The position numbers and the translations under genes are program-made. 64,000 nucleotides of DNA from positions 62,001 through 126,000 of the forward strand of contig NZ_BCNM01000007.1 in NCBI RefSeq assembly GCF_001514495.1, in the 5' to 3' direction. This document shows positions 35,301-41,510 of this stretch, piece after piece (positions within the stretch are counted from its first letter, which is position 1; the number at the start of each line of letters is the position of its first letter). The DNA comes from Paenibacillus pabuli NBRC 13638 (GTDB lineage Bacteria; Bacillota; Bacilli; Paenibacillales; Paenibacillaceae). Under the pieces are notes generated by a model. That model saw nothing but the letters and a program-made list of their open reading frames with translations, was not told the origin of the DNA and ran no database searches.

Positions 35301-37508
35301 ACGATCTGCAGCTGTTACCGTATATACATAATTCATGCCCAGGTCGACCTTGTTATCGGTATAGGTTGTTGTATCGGCGGTTCCCAGCAGCTCGGCCTTG
35401 GCCGCTCCAGTTGACTGACGGTATACCTTATACTGCACATCATCCGCGATAGCATCCCATGACAATGCAGCGGTGATCGGATCACTCTCCAGATCCAGGC
35501 CATCCAGTTTCAGATTGGAAGGGGCCACCAATACAGGCGTAATCTCAAGTCCGTTGAGATGCGCTGTAGCCCCACTGAAGACCAGATTCATCTGCCCATC
35601 CTGAACGGTAATCTGGTTGATCACTTTCTCTGCAATATTCTGGGCACCGGAAGATACGGTTCCATAATCTTTGCCTTCGATGTTGATGTTGGTTTTTGCT
35701 GATCCAATCCAGTCCCCAGTGTACGTCTTGACCGAATAGGTACCATTCGGCAGATCCACTTTGAATTCATATGAGCCGTTAAAATAGATCACAAAGTCAC
35801 GACGCAGGTTATCCGTCGCACTGCCACGATCCCGATCAGCCATATTGGCGGAAGACGTTAATCCATAACCGCGTTCAGGCGTATACAGCGTATTCCGATT
35901 GACTTCCGTATACCCTTCGGCAACCGGGGAGCCTACCGGGCCAAAGTCATATCGATACGTTGCGGATTTGGTGGTGAAGTTGACTTCATCCGATGGTTCG
36001 GATTCGCCGCGGCCATTCACAGCGGTTACCCGAACGGTGTACGACTTACCTTCAACCAAACCGCTTAGCGTTAAAGTAGGTATGGTTGCCGTTCCTGCCA
36101 GCTTGTAGGCAGTTTCCGGCTCTGTTGAAAGCTTACGATATACTTTGTAGATGTCTGCGGTGTCATCCGCCGTCCATTTCAATACCGCTCCGGCGTTGCT
36201 AATGCTGCCCGCCTTCAATCCAGCAGGTTTGGCTGGCACTTCAGCCGGCACTTCAGCATCCTGAACCGCTTCCGATAATGGCAGATCCAGTTCACGAACC
36301 GCACCTGCAACCAGACGGGCAATCTGAATGGCTCCATATTCCTGGAAGTGGGTATTATCTGTTGCCCCGTTCGGGAATGCCTGATAGATACCTGGTGATA
36401 CATGGAGGAAGACAGACAAGGTCGCTTCCGGTCCAATGGAATCATAGTACGCAATGCTGAGTGCGCTCAGATCGATCAACTTCACATTGTTCTCCGAAGC
36501 AACTTCCTTCATCGCCTGCACATATTCAGGGAAGGACACATTGAACTTGCCTGTGTCTGCATTAAAATCCCTGCGACCCATTGGGGTGACCAGAATTGGC
36601 GTAGCTCCCCGCTGTTCTACTCCGTCTATGTAGGTTTTCAGATAGTTTTTGTAATCGGCAGGTGAAGCATAGCGGTCTGGAACACTGATTGTTGCATCAT
36701 TATGTCCGAACTGCACGAACAGATAATCTCCCGGACGAATGAGGCGGAGAATCTCATCCAATCGGCCTTCGAATATAAAGGATTTGGAGCTTCGTCCACC
36801 AATGGAATGGTTCTTAATCTCCACGGCATCACTGAAAAAGGACGGGAACATTTGCCCCCAACCCGCTTGGGGCTCCCAATATGGATTATATGTTTGCATC
36901 GTGGAGTCACCCGCAAGGTACACGGCAGGTTTATTACCAGCTTCGCGTTCCTGCTGTTGGGTGATCACGAGGGCATTGATATTAGCGGCCGCTCCAGAGA
37001 ATTCAAAGTTCATCTGCCCATCCACCAGAGCGATATCGAAACTCATCTCCAGATATTCACCCGCTGCCTTGGGGTTCAGCTGAACCTTGTTCATGCTCTC
37101 CACCTTGATCGCAATATCGGTGCTGCCTGCACTGTCGCCAGCGACCAGAGAGACGGTGTAATCACCGTTGGGCAGGTCTACCTTAAATCCGCCCCCTTCG
37201 GCAATTTTGACAAAATCCGATTTCACCGGATCACTTGTACCCCGATCCTGAACCATTACCTTGGATACATCGGTGAAGCCATACCCCTGTTCCACCGAAT
37301 AGGCAGACGTCGCGTCCACACCTGTGTATCCATTCGCAACAGCTCCTGAACCAAAGTCGAATTTGGAAGTGCCTCCACCCGCTGCTTCATCAGCCGATAC
37401 GGCTGCACTTGCTGTTGGTGTGCCAAACATTGTCCCCCAACCCAGACTGGAAATCGTAAATACCCATAGGAGCAAAACCAAGCCAACCTGCCGCGACTTC
37501 GCGATCAT
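32313..37508 (-). CDS. Secreted rhamnogalacturonan acetylesterase-rhamnogalacturonan lyase fusion
   Basis: 1731 residues. After a signal peptide (cut near ASA, about 34-36) comes a jelly-roll domain (about 45-180), then an SGNH/CE12-type esterase domain (about 190-405). Its catalytic set is Ser202 in AGDST, GGRS, GHND, and Asp384/His387 in DNTHF. A fibronectin III domain, a second jelly-roll (YRYDFGPVG...) and two more fibronectin III domains follow. A PL11-type rhamnogalacturonan lyase propeller (about 850-1470) shows calcium loops GDVDGDG, DFDGDG and ADVDGDG. Two similar C-terminal modules (TYTITMNMWWGNN and NYTITMNMWWGTN) look like carbohydrate-binding repeats. The ATG at 37508 is preferred (AAAGG 10 bases before). 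It would deacetylate and cleave pectin RG-I backbone outside the cell. Confidence 0.9.
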   Translation of the reverse strand: MIAKSRQVGLVLLLWVFTISSLGWGTMFGTPTASAAVSADEAAGGGTSKFDFGSGAVANGYTGVDATSAYSVEQGYGFTDVSKVMVQDRGTSDPVKSDFVKIAEGGGFKVDLPNGDYTVSLVAGDSAGSTDIAIKVESMNKVQLNPKAAGEYLEMSFDIALVDGQMNFEFSGAAANINALVITQQQEREAGNKPAVYLAGDSTMQTYNPYWEPQAGWGQMFPSFFSDAVEIKNHSIGGRSSKSFIFEGRLDEILRLIRPGDYLFVQFGHNDATISVPDRYASPADYKNYLKTYIDGVEQRGATPILVTPMGRRDFNADTGKFNVSFPEYVQAMKEVASENNVKLIDLSALSIAYYDSIGPEATLSVFLHVSPGIYQAFPNGATDNTHFQEYGAIQIARLVAGAVRELDLPLSEAVQDAEVPAEVPAKPAGLKAGSISNAGAVLKWTADDTADIYKVYRKLSTEPETAYKLAGTATIPTLTLSGLVEGKSYTVRVTAVNGRGESEPSDEVNFTTKSATYRYDFGPVGSPVAEGYTEVNRNTLYTPERGYGLTSSANMADRDRGSATDNLRRDFVIYFNGSYEFKVDLPNGTYSVKTYTGDWIGSAKTNINIEGKDYGTVSSGAQNIAEKVINQITVQDGQMNLVFSGATAHLNGLEITPVLVAPSNLKLDGLDLESDPITAALSWDAIADDVQYKVYRQSTGAAKAELLGTADTTTYTDNKVDLGMNYVYTVTAADRTGTESVASNALPVSTIDSSVEKAEVPSGLSLLSINKHDVSFSWTESAGARAYQIYRAVKQDGPYDLLARTKETAYTDSTILSTIPYFYKVASVNAGGVSELSAVLETPVATTLNREMEYLDRAPVAVQTENGNYIGWRMLGLDAETIAFNLYRDGVKLNAEPITGSTNFTDAEGTDGSKYRVMMVENGIEKAATKEFGVWQEQYLSVPLQKPADAYTKDGQPYSYYAGDASVGDVDGDGEYEIILMWSPNNGKDNSQSGYTGIVYMDAYKLDGTRLWRINMGPNIRAGAHYSPFLVYDFDGDGRAELMMRTADGTVDGQGEVIGDANADHRNSSGYVLLGDEFLTVFDGETGAALDTVEYDPPRGDVASWGDGYGNRVDRFLAAVAYLDGEHPSAMFSRGYYTRTVLASYNFRDGKLSKVWRFDSNDEGYGEYAGQGNHNLSVADVDGDGKDEITFGAMAVDDDGKPLYNTKLGHGDAMHLSDLDPTRPGLEVFDVHEHKDSQYGMEMRDAATGDILWGVYTGMDTGRGMAADIDPNYPGAEVWAATITNEQHIPITGLYSAQGDLITTKIPSSTNFGIWWDGDLLRELLDGIRVDKWDAQNQTTVNLLTATGAASNNGTKANPSLQADLFGDWREEVMWRSQDSSELRIYMTTDETDARIRTLMHDPVYRLGVAWQNVAYNQPPHTGFHLGAGMEQPVAPNIRYVGAPQEIEDTTPPVITGMPAEQMSEEDTFKVNVKAEDPESGITLLELTWDGEAVEQSDEITLTGLVGKHTFTARAVNGAGLITELSVEVTVIAGDQAAGAPGIPALSDDNQHGDGLADGTYTITMNMWWGNNGTQYQLYENGELIDTQQLAASTPSAQKASTDISGRADGTYVYTCKLINSKGTSECAPHTVTVRDAAPAKPVLSHDNWDGDGNYTITMNMWWGTNATSYRLYENGQEIDSQPLTAASPNAQTATAVITDRVPGEYEYHVEWINASGSVTSDVIKVKVTR

Positions 37509-37573
37509 GAACACCCATCCTTTCATTTCCTCATCATGAAATGATTAAAGCCAGAACGATGGTACAACCCATA

Positions 37574-37587
37574 AGTAAGCGCTTGCA
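37574..37587 (-). promoter_or_regulatory. Candidate CcpA cre site for the rhamnogalacturonan gene
   Basis: On the minus strand TGCAAGCGCTTACT differs from the cre pattern TGNAANCGNTNNCA only at the last base. It lies 66 bases before the start codon, so it would allow carbon catabolite repression. The rest of the 37509-37980 gap contains a weak 66-codon open frame that I do not accept as a gene. Confidence 0.55.
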
Positions 37588-37980
37588 TTTTGTTGTTTGA
37601 TAAAAGAACTACTTTTGGATTAACTGATCACCTCTTTAATTTTAATTTCCAAATTCTTTAATGCTTCACATCAGTAAACTTTGAGACAAAGGTTTTCATT
37701 TCCCCTCGATACTATCCCTTCTTCCAGGGAATGAACATGTAAATTTCCGTCTTTTTCCACCAAAAAACCGATTTCTTCATTTATGATCTCTAACACAAGC
37801 CTCACAAGGGGTCCGCTAAGGCTCCAAAAGGTAATAAAATCCCTTTTCATACGAGGGTCATTCAGGTACAATAGGGCGATGTGTGTGTCCGGACCAGGCG
37901 GATACGAATTACGAAGTATAGAGGACGGTTCAGTTCTATCGGATCATCCTGATTTGATTATTTGGAGGCTCATCAACACC

Positions 37981-38604
37981 ATGCAAACCGATTCACAGAC
38001 TAAAGTCAAAATCATAAACGCCGATCCCAGCGCGATGGGATTATTTGGGTTGGCCATCGTCACTCTGGTCGCTTCCTCCCAAAAGCTTGGCATTACAGAC
38101 GGCCTCAGCTACGCTATTCCTTGGGCCATTTTCCTCGGCGCCTTTGCCCAGCTGTTCGCTTGCATTCAGGATTCCAAACGCAACAATACCTTTGGTACAA
38201 CTGCCTTCGGCGCATACGCATTCTTCTGGTTCGCGATGGGTGCCAACTGGCTGATCAAAATGGGCGTGTTTGGTTCTACTTTGGCAGAACAGGCCGATGG
38301 CAAGCAGCTCGGATTTGCTTTTGCCGGATACCTTGTGTTCACCCTGTTCATGACGCTGGGTGCCGTGGAAGCCAACAAAGTATTGCTCATCATATTTATT
38401 CTCATCGACTTCCTGTTCCTTGGTCTGACCTTTGACGCTTTCGGCGTAGCTCCTCATATCTTCCATACCATTGCAGCGTATGCTGAAATGGGAATTGGAA
38501 TCGTGTCCTTATACGGCACAGGTGCTTCCGTTCTGAATGCTCATTTCGGCTACACGTTCTTGCCCATCGGCAAACCGTCCGGCATTTTCAGACCCAAGGC
38601 TTAA
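37981..38604 (+). CDS. Acetate/succinate transporter, GPR1/FUN34/YaaH family
   Basis: 207 residues with six membrane helices. The family motif lies at the first helix (ADPSAMGLFGLAIVTL, a variant of NPAPLGL), and later helices include FGTTAFGAYAFFWFAMG and LFMTLGAVEANKVLL. SatP-type proteins move acetate or succinate across the membrane with protons. GGAGG lies 12 bases before the ATG; the frame stays open upstream but without a better site. A strong terminator follows. Acetate released by the neighbouring pectin acetylesterase is a possible substrate, though this link is only inferred. Confidence 0.88.
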   Translation: MQTDSQTKVKIINADPSAMGLFGLAIVTLVASSQKLGITDGLSYAIPWAIFLGAFAQLFACIQDSKRNNTFGTTAFGAYAFFWFAMGANWLIKMGVFGSTLAEQADGKQLGFAFAGYLVFTLFMTLGAVEANKVLLIIFILIDFLFLGLTFDAFGVAPHIFHTIAAYAEMGIGIVSLYGTGASVLNAHFGYTFLPIGKPSGIFRPKA

Positions 38605-38615
38605 TATACAGCATC

Positions 38616-38654
38616 AAACCGCCCGCGCGCCGGTCCGCGCCAGGCGGTTTTTTT
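38616..38654 (+). terminator. Terminator of the acetate transporter gene
   Basis: AAACCGCC with inner GCGCG pairs with CGCGC and GGCGGTTT and is followed by a run of T. Confidence 0.9.
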
Positions 38655-38775
38655 GAATTATGCCTTCAATTGAATATCCATTTGACGGACACCTATACTA
38701 GAACTAACATATAGAGACGATGGACCCGGCGAACTTGCAGAGTGCATGAGCCATACTGTCAGGAGGAAAAAGTGG

Positions 38776-39324
38776 ATGAGAGAGATACCTAAACCTACAG
38801 AGCTTGACCAAGTAGAGAAAAAATACATGCGTGAGACACGTTGTTTCAAGACAGCAAGAGTGTTCCCCACCGACGTCAACAATCATAACACGTTGTTTGG
38901 CGGAAAACTTATGTCCTACATCGATGACATCGCCTCCATTACAGCATCCAAGTTATGCAGGGTAAATACCGTCACGGCTTCAACCGATTCAGTCGATTTC
39001 CTGTATCCGATTAACCCGACGGATTCCGTGACGTTGGAATCCTTTGCTTCCTGGACGGGACGAAGTTCGATGGAGATTTTTGTGAAAGTGATCCGTGAGG
39101 ATCTGAAGACCGGGGAAAAGAAGATTGCGGCAACCGCATTCCTCACCTTTGTCGCCTTGGACGAAAACAACCGCAAACTAATCGTCCCCCGCATCATTCC
39201 GGAGACGGAAGAAGAGAAGAAATTATACGAGACCGCTCCAGCCCGGGCGGCCATGCGGAAACAACGGCGGGAAGAAAGTAAAAAATTTGCCGACTTCCTT
39301 ACCGTCACCTACCCTTGGGAATAA
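38776..39324 (+). CDS. Acyl-CoA thioesterase, hotdog fold (YkhA-like)
   Basis: 182 residues. VFPTDVNNHNTLFGGKLMSYIDDIASITASKL is the typical hotdog active-site helix with the conserved Asn and Asp, followed by VDFLYPINPTDSVTLESF and the strand EIFVKVIRED. Such enzymes hydrolyse medium- and long-chain acyl-CoA. The C-terminal tail of about 50 residues is charged and helical. AGGAGG lies 9 bases before the ATG at 38776; 10 further in-frame residues upstream run into that site. Confidence 0.9.
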   Translation: MREIPKPTELDQVEKKYMRETRCFKTARVFPTDVNNHNTLFGGKLMSYIDDIASITASKLCRVNTVTASTDSVDFLYPINPTDSVTLESFASWTGRSSMEIFVKVIREDLKTGEKKIAATAFLTFVALDENNRKLIVPRIIPETEEEKKLYETAPARAAMRKQRREESKKFADFLTVTYPWE

Positions 39325-39369
39325 GAGAAACTCCTGCAGCTTCACAAGTCCAAGGGTCATTCAACATGC

Positions 39370-40446
39370 TTATCTGGACGATGCCGGAAACGTGGATACC
39401 GCCCTGCTATCCGGCAGTTCGCCGCCCATGGCGACACACCACTGTTGATAGATGCGATAGGCAGCGCCACTCTCCAGCAAACCCTGGCATGTGTAGATCC
39501 CCTCTTCTATGGAGTTGACACGCCCCGTCGCATACAGACGGAACCCGCCGTTCAACAGAACCTGGTTCACAAAGGCGATATGCCCATTCCCGCTCAACAC
39601 GGCTTCACCTACTTCAAGCTGTTTGGCTGCCGTCCACACCAGCTCCGGCGCAGGAATATCCAGGTCATAGGCGGCCGGGTCTACCAATTCAAGCTTCATC
39701 TCGCCCTGTTCCACGGCATAGACTCGGGTTGGCCGATCAATATAGAGGTCTTCCGAACCCTCCATCCCCTGTACAACATAAGCACGACGATATTGGAAAC
39801 GGGTGAGCAGCTTGGAAATCCGATCCAGAAACGTATTATGAAATACACCAAAAACCAAATATGGCGAATGGTTAAAATTAATCAGTTTCTCCGCTGTATT
39901 CAGAACTGTACGAAATCCAAGCTCTTCCCGCAAAGGTCGAAGCTTCCGGAGAGGAGCACACCAATCCTCGGATGAAACATACATCACTCCAGTACGCAGA
40001 CCAGCACTTCTGGCATCTTCACGGTCCATCTCCCAAGTATTGATCCCTGCTTTTCTTAACAACACTGATAGCGTTACTCCCCACTTCGGTGGCAGAGGTT
40101 CACTTCCATGCAATGTCACTGGAAGGCCGGCAGCGGCGAGCATAAATGCTGTCGGAAATGTGGCCATAAAGGACTTGGTTCGTCCATCATACGGGCCAGC
40201 GCAATCCAGTCCGTCCGAAAATATGGACAAACGCTCCGCATGGTTCTGGCAAGCATGAACAAACGCTTCAAGTTCTTCGACATTTTCCATTTTCATTCGC
40301 TCAGCCATAAGAAAGGCAGCCGTCTGGGCAGGCGATACCTCCTGTCTGAGAATTTTCTCCGCTACAGCCAGTGCCTCCGCATAGCTCAAATCACGCGAAC
40401 CCCGTTTCCCCCGCCCGACTTCCCTGAGTATCTCGGACATATCCAT
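39370..40446 (-). CDS. TrpD-like (anthranilate phosphoribosyltransferase-fold) protein
   Basis: 358 residues with the class IV phosphoribosyltransferase fold. An N-terminal helical domain (LSYAEALAVAEKILRQEVSPAQTAAFLMAERMK) is followed by the alpha/beta domain. The substrate loop reads CAGPYDGRTKSFMATFPTAFMLAAAGLPVTLHG, where true TrpD has a GTGGD motif, so anthranilate PRT activity is doubtful. The related TrpD2/YbiB proteins bind nucleic acid. GGAGG lies 7 bases before the ATG. It follows the ANTAR gene by 18 bases and both are divergent from the nitrite reductase operon, so a role in nitrite/nitrate control or cofactor supply is inferred. Confidence 0.75.
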   Translation of the reverse strand: MDMSEILREVGRGKRGSRDLSYAEALAVAEKILRQEVSPAQTAAFLMAERMKMENVEELEAFVHACQNHAERLSIFSDGLDCAGPYDGRTKSFMATFPTAFMLAAAGLPVTLHGSEPLPPKWGVTLSVLLRKAGINTWEMDREDARSAGLRTGVMYVSSEDWCAPLRKLRPLREELGFRTVLNTAEKLINFNHSPYLVFGVFHNTFLDRISKLLTRFQYRRAYVVQGMEGSEDLYIDRPTRVYAVEQGEMKLELVDPAAYDLDIPAPELVWTAAKQLEVGEAVLSGNGHIAFVNQVLLNGGFRLYATGRVNSIEEGIYTCQGLLESGAAYRIYQQWCVAMGGELPDSRAVSTFPASSR

Positions 40447-40464
40447 AAAAAGCCCTCCTTCCCA

Positions 40465-41058
40465 TTAAGACTGGAGCAGTTGATGCGCCTTCACTATGGC
40501 TGTTGCCACATCCACCATCCGTTTACGTTCATCCATTGCTTTCTTGCGCAGCAAGTCATAGGCTTCCGATTCGGAAATTTGCTTCAGATCACACAAAATT
40601 GCTTTGGCCATGTCAATCCATTTCCGGTCCTCCAGCCTGGATTGCAGCTGCTTGCGCTCCTGCTCCCACTGCTTGCGTTCCATATAACGCCTGGCTGCAA
40701 AATGAAGGGTCCAGTGAATCTCTGGTCCGTTCATGGAGGGCGTGAGTATCCCGTCAAAGGATGTCTCGACCTCGCAGGACTCTGCCGAAGAAGAGGCTGT
40801 ATCCGGAGCGCACCACCAGAGCAGCGGCGTGTCCGACTTCCCCTTTCCCAGACATTGCACCCAGTATTCCATGTCTGCCAGAGACAGATGAAGAATGGAT
40901 GCGTCAGCTCCGCCAGCCAACTTCAGCGCCTCCGTCTCACTGTCTGTCACCCGGACTTGATACCCATTCGCCCCCAGTAGCTTCTCCGGCGTCAGAGGGA
41001 TTGCATCAATCGGGGCAGATAGTGTTGGCTGAACACGGATGACCAATAAAGATCGCAT
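40465..41058 (-). CDS. ANTAR-domain antitermination regulator (NasT-like)
   Basis: 197 residues. The N-terminal part is a degenerate receiver-like domain; no Asp stands at the expected phospho-acceptor strand end (ILHLS). The C-terminal ANTAR domain (about 140-195) shows LQSRLEDRKWIDMAKAILCDLKQISESEAYDLLRKKAMD, the three-helix RNA-binding fold. ANTAR proteins such as NasR and NasT bind paired hexaloop hairpins in nitrate/nitrite leader RNAs and prevent termination. Such a leader lies in front of the divergent nirB. A GGGAGGGA site lies about 9 bases before the ATG at 41058, and a GlnR/TnrA box lies about 80 bases upstream of it. No NasS sensor gene is in the window. Confidence 0.88.
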   Translation of the reverse strand: MRSLLVIRVQPTLSAPIDAIPLTPEKLLGANGYQVRVTDSETEALKLAGGADASILHLSLADMEYWVQCLGKGKSDTPLLWWCAPDTASSSAESCEVETSFDGILTPSMNGPEIHWTLHFAARRYMERKQWEQERKQLQSRLEDRKWIDMAKAILCDLKQISESEAYDLLRKKAMDERKRMVDVATAIVKAHQLLQS

Positions 41059-41136
41059 GATGGATCAATCCCTCCCTGTTACATTTGGCATACTCAGATA
41101 AAAGGGGAGCATCGTATGTTCTTCGCCCCTCACACA

Positions 41137-41153
41137 TGTCACATTACCTTACA
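41137..41153 (-). promoter_or_regulatory. GlnR/TnrA box upstream of the ANTAR gene
   Basis: On the minus strand TGTAAGGTAATGTGACA matches TGTNA-N7-TNACA at all fixed positions, 79 bases from the ANTAR start. Confidence 0.75.
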
Positions 41154-41270
41154 ATATGAGCAAAACTGTATTTAATGACTTCCATTGCCGAAGTAAATCA
41201 AGGTCGTTCGATCATCTTGCCGATAAACCCATGTAAACATAATTAACTTTAAATTTCAAATACTTTTTTA

Positions 41271-41287
41271 TGTTAACTATATTGACA
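41271..41287 (+). promoter_or_regulatory. GlnR/TnrA box at the nirB promoter
   Basis: TGTTAACTATATTGACA matches TGTNA-N7-TNACA at all fixed positions, and its right half is also the -35 box. A degenerate second box, TGTAAACATAATTAACT, lies upstream at 41232-41248. Whether binding activates or represses cannot be read from position alone. Confidence 0.75.
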
Positions 41288-41310
41288 TGATGAGAAGGAT
41301 CTTTTATAGT
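41282..41310 (+). promoter_or_regulatory. Sigma-A promoter of the nirBDC-cobA operon
   Basis: TTGACA, 17 bases, then TATAGT. The predicted start near 41317 gives a leader of about 195 bases that contains the ANTAR-type hairpins and an attenuator. Confidence 0.8.
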
Positions 41311-41343
41311 TAGGCCATAACAACTCCATATTTGAATCATTCT

Positions 41344-41377
41344 CAGCTACAACGGCGTAGCTGATTGAAACGGCAAT
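41344..41377 (+). ncRNA. ANTAR-responsive leader RNA with paired hairpins
   Basis: Hairpin P1 is CAGCTAC-AACGGC-GTAGCTG (41344-41363), a 7-bp stem with a hexaloop that has A at position 1 and G at position 4, as described for ANTAR targets. Hairpin P2 follows directly, ATTG-AAACGG-CAAT (41364-41377). It also has a hexaloop starting with A, but its stem is only 4 bp and its G is shifted. Both carry AACGGC. The terminator arm starts 1 base later. Confidence 0.7.
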
Positions 41378-41378
41378 G

Positions 41379-41451
41379 AAGCCTGTTTTGCAATCTCGGA
41401 GCAAGGGATGCGTATGTAAATGCGCAGTCCTCCGAGGCATAACAGGCTTTT
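41379..41451 (+). terminator. Attenuator (intrinsic terminator) in the nirB leader
   Basis: AAGCCTGTT (41379-41387) pairs with AACAGGCTT (41441-41449), CTCGGAG with CTCCGAG inside, and TGCGTAT with ATGCGCA innermost; then TTTTTC. It lies 60 bases before nirB and would stop transcription unless antiterminated. Confidence 0.85.
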
Positions 41452-41510
41452 TCTATTTTAGAGCAATGTTGTAGGCAATTCGCAGAATGGAATCAAGGGG
41501 GCTAATCACA

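Noticed and set aside
37671..37871. 66-codon minus-strand open frame between the pectinase and acetate transporter genes
   Set aside because: The composition is protein-like, but there is no ribosome binding site and no family resemblance, and it overlaps the likely transporter promoter region. It might be a gene remnant.
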